Source: Medicago truncatula (lineage: Eukaryota > Streptophyta > Magnoliopsida > Fabales > Fabaceae). Taken from it: DNA of 64,000 nt. The position numbers and the translations under genes are program-made. The notes beneath the pieces are model-generated. The model saw only the letters and a list, made by a program, of their open reading frames with translations. It did no database searches and was not told the origin of the DNA. This document shows, piece after piece, positions 1-11,956 of this stretch (the stretch's first letter is position 1; every line of letters begins with the position of its first letter). Location of the stretch: NCBI RefSeq assembly GCF_003473485.1, contig NC_053042.1:36112762-36176761 (forward strand), written 5' to 3'.

Positions 1-262
1 TTTTAAAAAATTATAATTTGACCTCAATTTTTTTAAATTTACAAATTGACCCGTAATTTAAATTTTCAAACTTGCCTAAAAAAAATTAAAATTTGCCAAA
101 AAATAATGACCAATGAATTTCTTCCATCAAAATAAAATTATTGAGAAATGAAAGTAATTTAATTGAATCATTTAAATTACTTAAAATTCTAAAAAATTTC
201 AAATTTCCAAATTATCTCGTCCAAACACATCTAAAATATTTATATGTCTCGAAAATTGCTAA

Positions 263-592
263 GGGTGTGTTTGTTTCAAGTTATAATTGTTGATTCCCGA
301 AAATAAAATGATAGAAATGTATATGCTACTAAAATTTAATCCTTGGTATAAAATGTTTATGGGAATAGAAAAAATTTCCCAAGGAAAAGGGTGGGAATAA
401 AGTTCCCATGGAGATGGGAATAAATTCATAAATAGTTTACCTATTATAATCCCTATTTTTATGGTTCCTAGGAATATTATAAAGCTAACCAAACATATTT
501 TTCCTAAATTTCTTGGAATAAAATTCTCATCTTTATATTCCAAGGAATGTTATTCCTAAAAATAAATTTGATAAACTTGAAACAAACACACC
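263..592. mobile_element. Tourist-like (PIF/Harbinger) MITE
   Basis: A 330-bp element ends in a perfect 19-bp inverted repeat, GGTGTGTTTGTTTCAAGTT at 264-282 and its reverse complement at 574-592. It is flanked on both sides by TAA (260-262 and 593-595), the 3-bp target duplication typical of PIF/Harbinger elements. The interior is rich in GGAAT/ATTCC motifs that can fold back on each other, and it has no long reading frame. The family is inferred from the TSD length and the GGG-type terminus. Confidence 0.85.
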
Positions 593-1322
593 TAAGATGA
601 CCACGAAAATAATTTTTTTTTGCGGTGGTCGAGGTTTGAAACTCAACCTCACATGTTTTATGCATTGTGTCCTAACCGAACTGAAGGAGGACCTTCGAAA
701 ACAATTTAACATTGTAAAAAAATTTCACGAAGACAACAAATTCAAGTCCTATTTTTATTTATTTTTTGTCGTGTTAATGTGTGAACTCAGAATTCCTATA
801 ATGACGTGAAATTTGGGCCATGCATTATCTTATATTCCAAAAACACCCTCGATTCATATAGATATTGACAATATTATCCAATAACTTAGCGAGGTCCCTC
901 TTTCTCTCTCCATATCGTTAGTATTATTTCCAGACTCATAGGGAAACAGCGTAACAATAACAATAATTTCGCGTGCAACAATTACAATTACACACACTAA
1001 GGTCAAGCCCACACACTCTTTCACTAATCTTTTCGCATTCTAATCCCTATTTCACGTTATATAATCATATTCATTCTTGTTCCTATTTCAATCACTTTTC
1101 CATTCTTATTCCCAATTCTCATAATTCAATAATTCATTTTAGGTACGATTTTAATTTCTTTCTTTTTCTTCTTCTTTTTTTCTTTTTTTTTGCATGTTGT
1201 AACTCACAGGGTTTTTTCAAATTTATCGTAATCATATCCATCGCTTTTAATAATCATGCATATTCGACGTTAGGGTTTAATCGATTTCTATTTTGTTTGC
1301 AGATACGTGAAACCGTGTGATC
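593..1322 (+). promoter_or_regulatory. 5' flank and leader of the CUE-domain gene, with a leader intron
   Basis: No coding gene is visible here. Just before the start codon a pyrimidine-rich acceptor (ttttgtttgcag ending at 1302) follows a plausible donor (ttttag|gtacga at 1143). The 5' UTR therefore probably contains an intron of about 160 bases, a common arrangement for plant housekeeping genes. The transcription start is not resolved. Confidence 0.5.
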
Positions 1323-4300
1323 ATGGGTTTCAATTCTGTCTATAGATCTTTGCTCGATATTTTTCCACAGGTATACATACCTATTGAGTTATGATTGTAG
1401 ATTATTCTTTTATTGATTTTATTTTAATTATTATATTATTATACCTTTTTGATGCTCTGTGATCAAGTTTTTTCAATTTGTTTTCTGGTTCTGAATTTGT
1501 TAACTTGAATTGGGTTTTCTAATTTCAAATTAATCAAATAAAATCAGGTTTATAAATTTAACTTTCTAGTTAAGGATTACGTGCACAGCGTTGCTACTTT
1601 CAAATCCAAGTTCCTTATGTTTTTAGTCCCATGTAGTTATAGCGTTTTCAAAATTTGTTGCTTATAGTCTTTATTGGGCCACCTGCCGCGCTTTCAAATA
1701 AAATTGGTTTTTGAATTTGCAAGGATGAATCTAAACATAAATACTTACTTGTAGAGATTCAAACCAAAAACACTGTAATTGTAGGATCAAAAATCATATT
1801 TTGATCTAAATTCTGTTATAACTATTACTTTCTTATTGAGGGATGGTTATATCAATCATGGATTATTAGTTGCTATATATGACATTTGAGATTGTCGAAT
1901 TTTCAAGGAACTTAATTGTAAATTGATCTGCTTTTGGGAAAATAACTATAGTTAATATACTGGAGTCATTAGGTGATGATCAAATGGCTCATATTCAGAG
2001 TTTGTGTTTTGAACTTCAATTACTGAGATTAGAATGTGAACTATTCAAGGATTTTGTTCCACTGACTCTAGTCATTGTATTATTTTCTGACTGTAACAAA
2101 TTTTGGTTTGTAGCTGATGTATGAATACTAATTTGATGCTAATATTTAACCACAAATAAGTCTTCAGAAATACATTCTATTGCTTCAATACAAATATATT
2201 AAGGAGATATTACACCAGGAATGTGGCTGGCCTGTTACTGATATATGCTTCTTGCTGATGCCTGTTTCTTTCTTTGTCTGTACAGGTTGATTCGAGGTTG
2301 TTGAGGGCAGTGGCTATTGAACACTCAAAGGATGCTGATATGGCCGCCGAAGTTGTTCTTATGGAAATCATCCCAGCAATTTCCAAAAAATTACTTCCAG
2401 CATCCCCTTCACGGGATACAAATCCTAGAGTCATAGTGAACCTGGAAGGTGCGTCTACTTTTACGACATGCATTTCCATACCATTCTCTAAATAGCTTGC
2501 TTTGAAATGGTTTACTAATATATTTCTGATGACATATTGAACATTTAGATGAAAGTGAAAGTGAAGATGAAGGGGAGATATTGGCTCGTCATAAGCTTGT
2601 TAAAAGTATGGATGTTGGTTCTTCTTCTTCTTCACATTATGTACATCAAGAAATCGTCAAATCTGCCAGCTCTTCTTCTGGACCAGATCTGAATGTTACA
2701 GTAACTTCTCCACAAGTTAAAAGCCCTGTAGCATTTATAAACCTTGAAGGTTTGTTCGCTTTCTCTATACATTCAATTCCATCTATACCTTGCTTGCTTT
2801 GAAATGGTGTAGTGATATATTTCTAATGACACATTGAATCTTCAGATGAAAGTGAGGATGAAGGGAAAAGGTTGGTGCAGTATCAACCTGTTGAAGATAC
2901 TGATGTTGGGTCTTCATCATCATTGGCATCATCATATTCTAGACCTGTACAGATCATCAAAGCCGCAGATTCTTCTTGTGGACTGGATCTGAATGTAGCT
3001 CTTAATGACTCTACACTTTCAAATGCCAGTGAGCTAAATGATGAAACCAGTCAATTTTTTGGGGTAAATAATGATGGTAACTTAACTAGAGATATCTCTA
3101 GTGAAATTGCCCAGGAAACATCAAATGGATTTTGGCACGAAACTAGTGAATATTTTGATCAGGGACGACTTGTGGATGTCATCGTTGAAAATTTGGCATC
3201 TTCAGGTGTATATCACGTGTTGGAGACGGAACAGATAAATGTTACAGAGGAGGCTGCCTCCATGACTAACAATGGCAATGGAACTGTGAACAATCTGAAT
3301 GAAGAGTGGGTAGATTTTGTTCCTACAGCTGAAGATTATGATGCCACTATCTGCAATACAAGTCACGGATTGGAAAAATCTGAAACTATCTTGATCGAGT
3401 TAGGAGACTCTGAAGTTCAAACAGTGTCTCAAGTTCAGGGGCTTCCACTAAATGCTCAAGATCTTCAGACAGAGTTGAATACTAATCATTCCACCATTGT
3501 TGGCGAAAATAGTCATGCTGTAGATGAGATTGATGAGAATACGACACTTAGCAAATATAATCCAGCATGCAGTATTGATATGCTTGAGGAGACCATTGAT
3601 GAAGCAAAAACAAATAAGGTCTTGTCAGTCCTATTTTCTTATATTTGGATGCTATGAATACAATATTTACTAGCCTTACTGATATTTGATAGAACTTGTG
3701 AAATTGCCACTGTAGCCATTGTTACTATATTGAATAATTGAATAGTAACTTGTCATCTTTTGGTACTATAAAATAAAATGTTGTAACTGCACTCAAGTCA
3801 TTGAAATATGATATGATCTTAACCTCTGACATCTTATGCTTTATTATTCTACATTTATGCAGAAAACCTTGTTTTCATCAATGGAATCTCTTATCAACTT
3901 GATGAGAGAGGTGGAACATCAGGAGAAACTTGCAGAGCAGGCCAATATAGCAGCGACCACCGGAGGGTTTGATATTCTGGATAGGGTAGAAGAGTATCAA
4001 GCCATGTTGGTGCACGCTAAAGAAGCAAATGACATGGTTGGGATTGAAATAAATAACTGAAATTATATATGTCAAAGCTTTTAAATACTTGATGATGGTT
4101 TTTTTGACGTGATGAACAAAAAGAATTTAACCTAAACTTTTTATTTGCAGCATGCTGGGGAAATTTATGGAGAAAAGGCAATTCTGGCGACTGAGCTGAA
4201 GGAACTTCAATCACGTCTGTCCAGCTTGTCTGGTGAAAGGGATGAGTCTCTTGCAATTCTTGATGAGGTGCTCAACTTGTTTTTGTTGAAATTATTTTCA

Positions 4301-5925
4301 TCATATTTTTCTGTATATTTTTTTTCATTTCAAAATAAATATCCCCAGCATCTTTCCGGCTAACTGAGATTATTCAGATTGGAGTCATTGTAGGCCAATT
4401 GATTTAAGTTTAATAACACTGTTTATCGAATGAACATCCTGTCTGACATTTAATATTCTCTTGCTTGCAGATGCGCCAAAGTCTTGAATCTCGATTAGCT
4501 GCAGCAGACATGTTGAGGAAAGCGGCGGAGCTTGAAAAGCTTGAAAAAGAGGAGTCGGCAAGGGCGGCACTTCTGGAACAAGAAGCCATGATGGAGAAGG
4601 TAGTACAGGAATCACGGAGACTACAGCAGGAAGCTGAAGAGAATTCAAAGGTTGCTAGTGTTCCCTTTGCTTCCAAACCATTTCATTATTTTTCTGTAAA
4701 TATGGAAGAGTTTTTTTAATGTGTAAAGTAAGTTCATATTGGTCCTCTAATCTTTAGGGGTTGAGGTCCACTAATCTTTAGGGCTTGAGATCCTCTCCAT
4801 TTCCCTTTTGGAGAGCGACACAATGAATATAATAATATTTTTAAAATAATTTTTAGTGGGTTAAGATCATGATACACTTGGCTTTGATTGGGAAGCAAGG
4901 GATGATAGCTCCCACCTTGCATGGGAGGTCTATTTTGCTCCATAAAGCTAAAATTCTCCTATAAGGCTAAAGTCATCCTATTTTGCTCCATAAAGTTAAA
5001 TTCAGTCACTCCCTTTCCTCTCCTAACTCCCAATCAAAGCCTGTAGATTAGTTAACGATTGATGCACCATATTTACCCAGTTTAGAGTCAAGCTCAGCAG
5101 AGAAGCTTTTCCCCATTGTTTAATGATTTTTAATTTTAACGACTCCTTCTCTTCTCTACAGTTACGGGAGTTCCTGATGGATCGTGGGCAGGTTGTTGAT
5201 ACGTTGCAGTAAGTTGTTTCTCTGCTGTTTATTTTTAGTTGTATATATTTTTTTCTTCCTGATGTTGAACTATCAATACTTTGACTCTGCAACATTCTAT
5301 TGGTTTCATTTCATATTATTGTGTGAATACTTGCGACCTTTTTAGTGTAATTTTGATTATGGTCTTGAAGTTACGTCTCTCATTGCTAATTTTCCCTATT
5401 TGTTCATTTTGTTGTACTGGAAGCCATTTGATTTACTGTTTCCCTAGAAATCCTGTTTCAATATATAACTTGAACGTGATTCTTATATTTTCTCTCAGAC
5501 TTGAACACACTTGCACATTGTATTGTCATGAATTAATAGTATCTTTTGCAGTAGATGTCTTTATAATTCCTAATTTATTATACCTACTTTTTGTTTAACT
5601 TTGCAGAGGAGAAATTTCTGTTATCTGTCAGGATATTAGACTTCTGAAAGAGAAATTTGATGCAAATCTTCCTTTGAGTAAATCATTCACAGCAAGTCAG
5701 ACAAGTTGCATCTTAGCTTCTTCAGGTTCATCCCACAAAACTGTGGCATCTAATGTGGGTTCTGAGCATAGTGATTCTTCCGAAGTACTCAAGATCACCC
5801 AGGCAGCCCCAATTGTTTTCAATGGTGGGGAAGAGGAGAGGTCCGAAGAAGAACACAATGCTCTTATTGATGATGGGTGGGATATTTTTGACAAAGATGC
5901 AGAACTGGACTGTGGAGTTTTCTAA
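1323..5925 (+). CDS. CUE-domain, coiled-coil protein (ubiquitin-binding type), 673 aa
   Basis: Nine coding exons join in frame: 1323-1370, 2286-2448, 2549-2749, 2846-3618, 3863-4036, 4151-4267, 4471-4650, 5162-5208 and 5607-5925. Residues about 5-47 form a CUE domain: the IFPQVDSRLLRAVA motif spans the first intron, followed by EVVLMEIIP. CUE domains bind ubiquitin in known proteins. Acidic, serine-rich low-complexity sequence follows, with two related blocks (DESESEDEG... and DESEDEG..., each with a DLNV motif). Residues about 396-570 are rich in Glu, Lys, Ala and Leu and read as a long coiled coil. The tail is acidic and ends DAELDCGVF. It resembles the plant proteins annotated as ubiquitin system component Cue; the cellular role is not known to me. 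A polyadenylation signal AATAAA lies at 5982-5987. The start was chosen because it begins the CUE helix and follows the leader-intron acceptor. Confidence 0.88.
2430..2900 (+). repeat. Tandem duplication of an exon-intron block inside the CUE gene
   Basis: The end of exon 2, intron 2 and the start of exon 3 (about 2430-2600) are repeated as the end of exon 3, intron 3 and the start of exon 4 (about 2735-2900). Both exon ends encode NLE, with a phase-1 donor after GAAG. Both introns carry the same stretch (gcttgctttgaaatggt, then atatatttct, atgaca and attgaa), and both following exons begin ATGAAAGTGA. The peptides share DVGSSSS and DLNV. The copies have diverged but intron phase is preserved. 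Confidence 0.85.
4880..5041. mobile_element. Short MITE in intron 7 of the CUE gene
   Basis: A 162-bp segment is bounded by a perfect 14-bp inverted repeat, GGCTTTGATTGGGA at 4880-4893 and its complement at 5028-5041. No clear target duplication is visible, so the family is left open. It lies wholly inside the intron (4651-5161). Confidence 0.6.
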
Positions 5926-7194
5926 CTTTTTGTTCTCTCCAAGAGAAGGAAAAATATTTCCTACTGCTGTTTATACCTCAAAATAAACTTCACAATTCCT
6001 TTGGATGTTATTAACTGCTTTTATATTTCAGTATAAAACGGTATTAGATGGTATGTAATAGCGACACGAGATCTAGAACAACTTATTATCCGTTCAGTTT
6101 TGGTTGACTGGTTATTATTTCCAAGTTTTGTACAAAAATTGCTTAATAGGGAGTCGTTTTGGGATTTTGTTTATAATTTTTATGTGTTGGTTTTTGCCTT
6201 TTTGTTATATATTTATCTTGATTTTCATTTAATTTCTGGCGTGCTAAAGTTCCTCTACTTACCCCCTTAACCAAGAATTCCCCCCTATTGTTGCCTTCAA
6301 GTCCATGCTTTAACTATCCTAAATTCTGAAATCCGAAGCTATAAACATATAGTAGGGGAATAGAAACTATAATTGGTTTGGGTTTGAATTTATCTGTAAA
6401 TGTAAAATCTAACAAGTCAAATACTTACCTGACCAAGCTATTGGCATCATGTCATTATTTTAGTCCGAAAGTAGAGGGTGGAGCATATGTTAATAATAAT
6501 CTTATGTGCGTCAGGTTGTTCCACTGCCGGCTAATGCATGTGATCATTCGCGTAGGAGTATTTGTTTTTGCTTCATACTTTTTACTACTTTGTTTTCGAG
6601 AAGTCATTGGGTGAAAATTTGAAATATACTAAATCTTGGATAAAAGAAAGTGTGGTAGCATATTGACTAGAGACACAACACCCCATTCTGGTTGCTGCTC
6701 ACAATAATAATGGGTAGTTGATTTAGGCATTAATTTACTATTTCAGGTAGTAACTTCTACTAATATAAGGATCAAAGAGGCATAGCCAACTATCTGATTA
6801 AGTCAATAATCTTCGGAGGAATATTGCAGGATTGTAATATTTTACTCCAAAGTCTAAATTCAATCAACAAAATTGAAAATAAGCCAGAGTTCTTGAAGAA
6901 ATTCAACTTAAATTTCTATTATCATTATATTTATCTATACATGGTAGAGTACTAGATTGTAATTTACAGTTTTAGCAGAAAGTCCTGCTTCATCTAGGTC
7001 CTCCTTTACTTACCCTACTACCCAATAACAAAAACTACATCACTTTTGAGTGTTAATAATTTCACACCCCAAAGTTCCCATGGAAGAGTATACAATTGCA
7101 AACAATACAAGTCTCAAATATTCATCTCCTCTTTCAAATATAATGTTAGTTAGAACCTCAAATTCTTGTTGAAGCTCTTGAATACTTACTACTT
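5926..7194. other. 3' UTR of the CUE gene and spacer
   Basis: The first hundred or so bases are the 3' UTR of the CUE gene. The remainder has no recognisable gene: the few reading frames are short and lack family motifs. It ends at the stop codon of the convergently transcribed DVL gene. Confidence 0.6.
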
Positions 7195-7344
7195 TTAATC
7201 GTTCCAGCATAATAGTAAAACAGTGCATCTCCATATTATGTAAAGCCTTGCCCTCTGCTGCCTAACTTGCTTTGAACTGTACCGTCCTAATGATCGAACC
7301 TTTGAAGAACCTTTCATTGAAAATACACTAGCAGTAGCAGCCAT
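7195..7344 (-). CDS. DVL: DEVIL/ROTUNDIFOLIA4-like (DVL/RTFL) small peptide, 49 aa
   Basis: A single uninterrupted frame of 49 codons starts ATGGCTGCTACTGC (7344, reading down) and stops with TAA at 7195-7197. The C-terminal part, QQRARLYIIWRCTVLLLCWND, carries the DVL/RTFL signature: basic residues, (R/K)xYIIxRC, a hydrophobic run, then CW/CS-x-D. Known members are plant-specific plasma-membrane-associated peptides that alter cell proliferation along organ axes when overexpressed. The N-terminus (about residues 1-30) is basic and Ser-rich, as in the family, and the family domain sits at the very C-terminus as expected. Such genes are usually intronless, as here. TATA-like tracts lie upstream around 7396-7470. 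It is easy to miss because of its size. Tyr-Ile-Ile-Trp, where Arg is usual, is a small oddity. Confidence 0.88.
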   Translation of the reverse strand: MAATASVFSMKGSSKVRSLGRYSSKQVRQQRARLYIIWRCTVLLLCWND

Positions 7345-8607
7345 TGATTCTCTTTATACTTTAAACTTTGTTATGTGAACAAGTTATTCAAGATATATAG
7401 TAAAGGAAGGTGTATATATTTGATGTTTGAATACTCTACAAGTGACTAATTAACCACATATATATATATAGTTGAAGAGGTGATGTGTGTGGAGATATGA
7501 AAGAAAAAATTTTGTGGTGGAGATATGACATGGAATGGGGTCCCATATGGTTGTAGAAATTAAACAAGACATGTATGACGCACTATCCACCTATGCCAAA
7601 CTAAATTGAGATGGACTACACATCCACTACTAGACTCATCTCATCTATATGTTCCCTATTTGTTTTTTTTATCCATTCTTAGATATAGGAAGGACTATTA
7701 AACAAATTATTTATTTGAAAATTTAGCACAATGAAAAGTAGGGTTTGTTTTTTGGTGGTGGTGGAAGAACCTCGAACGTTGCATATATTATGTATTGTTC
7801 CTATCAACTGAGGTAAGCTCACAAGGATGAAAAATAAGGTGGTGTATTTGTTGATGCATAACCTTTTGATTTTGTGGGATGGATGACTCTGCATCTACTT
7901 AGCAAACAATGCATGCGTTCTATTTTGTTTTATTTAATTTAGCTTGTTAAATCATAACATAATAACATCAAAGAAGATGGACCATCTATAGTCTGTATTG
8001 TAGTGTATAAAAAATAAAATAAAATGAACAACCAAACGTGTTGATTTTTTTGTATTTGTATGTTGGTTGCTAATAAAGACATATTTCTAAAGACAGTTAT
8101 ACCAGACACATTTTCTTATGCCTATTTAATTACAGATAGATCCAATAAAATATTAAACAAGACGGTGGATAAGGTATTTTTATTTTTGATGTCACTATGA
8201 CTAAATAAATATCAAGTATAATTTTTCTCACAAGAGGCATGTATCATATCATATGGCAAATTAAACAAATAGTGTATGCACAAAACGACACTGATACTGG
8301 AATTTCTTTTGTATCTGTACACCACCACCTCCAGTAATGAGCCTGTATAATATTGAGATTAGACTACTTAAAAAAATAATTTTATTATCTTAATTACTTT
8401 TTTAAGGGATTATTATCATTACTTATTTTATGTATTAGGTAGATCACTAACAATTATTAATTACTTTTTATTTTTATAGATTGACGAAATGATAAAGACA
8501 TCATAAACTCACACACACAAAGTGGAGGTGTCGGGGTTCAAACCTCAGTCATAATGTAATCGACCTAACAATTTCATCATTTTTGTTAGTTTAGCAAATA
8601 CTTATAA
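7345..8607. other. AT-rich upstream region of the DVL gene, no other gene seen
   Basis: The region includes the presumed DVL promoter and short TA-repeat tracts near 7460-7470. I see no conserved coding frame, RNA gene or bounded transposon. Confidence 0.5.
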
Positions 8608-8658
8608 AACAATTATGAATTACTTATTTTTTTTTTTTACAACAATTATGAATTACTT
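8608..8658. repeat. Oligo(T) micro-insertion between 18-bp direct repeats
   Basis: The sequence AACAATTATGAATTACTT occurs at 8608-8625 and again at 8641-8658, separated by only 15 bases (a, twelve T, ac). It looks like a tail-only insertion with its target duplication. Confidence 0.7.
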
Positions 8659-9504
8659 TTAACTATGAAGCAAATACACAAAAACATATATCATGCCCCC
8701 TCAAAAAAAGAATACAATACAGAATAAAACATGAAAAATCGACACCTGTAATAATTTTAAAATAATAAATTAATTGAATGAAGTCATATGTATTGGTGTA
8801 GAACCATGTATCGGTCACAAGACACATCTTATTTCGAGTGTCGATTTTTATAAAAAATTGTTAAAAGATGCAGTTCATATCTCATAAAAACATAAATTTT
8901 AAATATTATTGTTCAACGTTTGATCTCTAAACATCAATTGAGTCTGGAGACATATTTGTATCATGGTGAGTCTTCAAACCCAACTCACATAAAAAAAATG
9001 GCAATGGGGGCATACCTCATGATATCATGTTTGTTCTTTTAATTATTTTAAAATTCAAAATATAAATGAGCCCTCCAAGCGACTGGTGACATATGATTCC
9101 AATGACAAACAAACCTTATATCATTCCATTTGAGCAAGCTGAGTCAGGTACACGACATGCATATATAATATGGACAATATTGTGTTTTGTCCTCATGCGT
9201 AAAATTCAACAAAACATCCATTGACCTTAATCCAATACCATATTTAAGTTCTTTATTAATAATGGACACCCTCGTCACTCAATTTTTTTAAATAACCCCC
9301 AAAACAACAACTTACACCCACTTATATTTTACTAAAACATCCATTAAAATCTATTTGAAATAGATTGACAGTTTTGTAACTAGCTTAAAGACATAGTTGT
9401 TTTTCTTAGTTTTCCACCGGATTTCTGTGAGTTCGATTAGTTCCATTTCAATGCATCTTGGAAAGAAAAAGCGGAACATTTGATTTCAATACATTTGCAA
9501 GCGT

Positions 9505-9549
9505 AAAACTTGACAGCCTTTTTTTTTTAATAGGGAAAAACTTCACAGC
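9505..9549. repeat. Oligo(T) micro-insertion between 13-bp direct repeats
   Basis: AAAACTTGACAGC at 9505-9517 recurs as AAAACTTCACAGC at 9537-9549 (one mismatch). The 19 bases between begin with a run of T. Same type as the repeat at 8608-8658. Confidence 0.5.
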
Positions 9550-9710
9550 ATTACTTAGTAACAAAAAAAATGTAGTTTATAATTAATTTCCAAAACAAAA
9601 ACTTCCGTTTATTCTTCTAAAAAAAACTTCATTTTATAATTATTAATTGACATTAGGTGATAAGGTTCGTAAAAAAGAAAAGGAAGTATTTTTTTTTTAT
9701 AAAGTAATAT

Positions 9711-9867
9711 TAGCAACACTCTCTTTTCAACACTTTCTTTAATGATCACTCTCTTATTGGTTTAAATCATTGTGGGTCTACACCTTAAAAATTGAACTCA
9801 CACAAAGTAGTTGGACATACATTGATTTCATCTAATAAAAGAGTGAGTGCTGGAGAGAGTGTTGCTA
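9711..9867. mobile_element. MITE with TAGCAACACTCTC termini
   Basis: A 157-bp AT-rich segment has a perfect 13-bp inverted repeat, TAGCAACACTCTC at 9711-9723 and its complement at 9855-9867. No coding frame. The superfamily is not assigned because no convincing target duplication is visible. Confidence 0.7.
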
Positions 9868-11407
9868 GCATTTTTTTTATATATATTTAACTAGTGTTTT
9901 GAATTCCTCTAAAAAAAAGTAATGTTTTGAACTAAAAAGACACAAGTGAAAATTGATTTTTCATTAAAAAACATTGTTGTGTTTATTTAGCTTTTTTTCT
10001 TCTTCATGTTTACAATTGTTTATTTGAAACATAAAATTGAGTGTAAATAATCACACACTTTCATATTTTAGGTATAAGTTGTTAATTTACTCCTTAATAT
10101 TTTTAAGTAGGTGTAAATTAGCAGTGATATATACACACACATTCTTTCTAGTGAAAATTGAAATTGGATCCTAATATTGTATAAGAGCTTTGATTTTGAT
10201 GAGACCCCCACACAAGTTGTAACAAATACAACACGTGTAGTGGAAATAACACACCATTTATTCCTAAGAAGGTAAACTTGAGATTTCACGTGAACTTGTG
10301 TGGTGTGAGAAACTTTCATGCTCATGCAATGAACCACACACTGAGACGTTGAATAAAAAACTAGATATAGAACATGCTCATACATATTATTAAATGTACC
10401 TTGAATGGAACTACACTACACTAGTTGCCTTCCATGGTCACGTGTCCTCTGTGGTCTCAAAACATAACTGAGTCATTATCATTGTCGACCTCACATGCCG
10501 GCCGGTTATCATTGCCGGAAAGCCATAACACACGCCAAATTCCTTCATATTCACTTAATGGTGAAATTTAGCTACCTAAAGAGTTATGATATCTCACTCT
10601 CATATTTCATAAGATAAGTCCCACATCGTTTGGCTTGTTAATGTGAAACTAGACACTATGACCATAATTGGACCAACCGCAAACCTATAAAAGATTTGGT
10701 TTATGGTGCTCAAAATCATCTAGGGTTAGGTTTTTAGAACAATCATCTTCCTAACTTTAAAGATTACATATTTGTGATAAAGAAAATATACATTTATACA
10801 CCAACAAAAAGTTCTCAAATTGACAATTTCATTTGAAGTCACCACCTTGTGAAATTAACAATTTTACTAATTTAATCAATCTTTGTGTTGATAAAATAAA
10901 ACGTAGCCAAAATACTATTTAATTCTACTATATTACTAGTAGTATTTTAAGTGTTAATTAATAAGTTTTTCATCCTAAATATTGAATACTAATTATATAA
11001 AAGTCTTTTTTTTTATATAAAAAATGAAGAAATATTGTGGTAAAATAATGATAAAAAATATTGATAACTAAAATAATTAGTTAATGATAAAAAAAAAATT
11101 ATAAGGATGCTTTCATTGTTATGAGTTAATTTTCATTTATTGCCAATATATCTGAACTCTACAAAAAAATTAATTTTGAAAAAATTGGGTAACCGAAGCT
11201 TTCATGTCCTTGTCCCATGCATAAAACAGATGTATGGAACAAATTGAAGAGATAAGATATTTGTGGTTCAAATGCGTAATTGTATATACCCCATATGCCG
11301 GATGAAGATTTAATGTTGGTCTAAAGTTGGAAAATTGTTCAATGTCCTCACACACCTAAAGAAAAAATACCAAAGTTTGTCTTCACAAAGAATTAAAATA
11401 TAATGTC
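9868..11407. other. Intergenic; snRNA-type promoter-like motif but no RNA recognised
   Basis: No coding gene is visible. GTCCCACATCG at 10618-10628 matches the plant U-snRNA upstream sequence element exactly, and TATAAAAG follows at 10686-10693. The spacing, about 57 bases between them, is larger than the usual 30 or so. The combination also occurs in LTR-type repeats, so it is described as a motif only. Confidence 0.4.
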
Positions 11408-11574
11408 TTGCTGACAAGTGCCTTAATTAGGGCATTGTTTAAGAAACCCATAAAAAGAAATTATGTCTTAAAAATATAAGTCAAACGCACGAAAATCATA
11501 ATTATACAATTTTCAATGCAAAAATTACTACTTTTAAATGCTTAAACAATACCCTTAAGGCACTTGTTAGCAAT
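11408..11574. mobile_element. MITE with TTGCTAACAAGTGCC termini
   Basis: The left end TTGCTGACAAGTGCCTTAA at 11408 onward pairs with the complement of the right end, which reads TTGCTAACAAGTGCCTTAA and finishes at 11574. The similarity continues through (A/G)GG(C/T)ATTGTTTAAG on both sides, giving inverted repeats of about 35 bp in a 167-bp element. There is no reading frame. Confidence 0.75.
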
Positions 11575-11791
11575 TTCCTAAAATATATTATGCTGGTGAA
11601 GGTGTATTGTCAAGAGAGAAAGAAGAAAAAAAAGACTATTGGTCCCTAGACTCAAAAACAAAATAATTGAATTCACCAACCCATATTATCCGGTATACAT
11701 CCCTTCATATAGCTTATGGGCTGTTGATTTCAAGATAAAGTTTTATTAGTGGTCGTGACTTGCTAACAATCTCTTAAAAATTAAAGGAGAA

Positions 11792-11956
11792 TACTAACCA
11801 TTGCTCTTGGGACATTAGATAAGGGGATAAAAATAGAAATAGAACATTGGAAAATGGTGAAAAGTGATAAATTTAATTTTTTAAAAGTCAAAATGTTGTT
11901 GAAACCAATGCTACTTTTCGCTTCCTAAACCATTACTCTGAAGGCAATGGTTAGTA
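11792..11956. mobile_element. MITE with TACTAACCATTGC termini
   Basis: A perfect 13-bp inverted repeat bounds 165 bp (11792-11804 and 11944-11956). It lies about 220 bp from the preceding MITE. Its terminus (TACTAACCATTGC) and that element's (TTGCTAACAAGTGC) share a CTAAC core, so they may belong to related families. Confidence 0.7.

Noticed and set aside
973-1320. 115-codon frame before the CUE gene
   Set aside because: Low-complexity Phe/Ser/His-rich translation that runs through the leader intron; no family motif.
10618-10693. U-snRNA gene
   Set aside because: The upstream element is present, but spacing to TATA is wrong and no snRNA body was seen.
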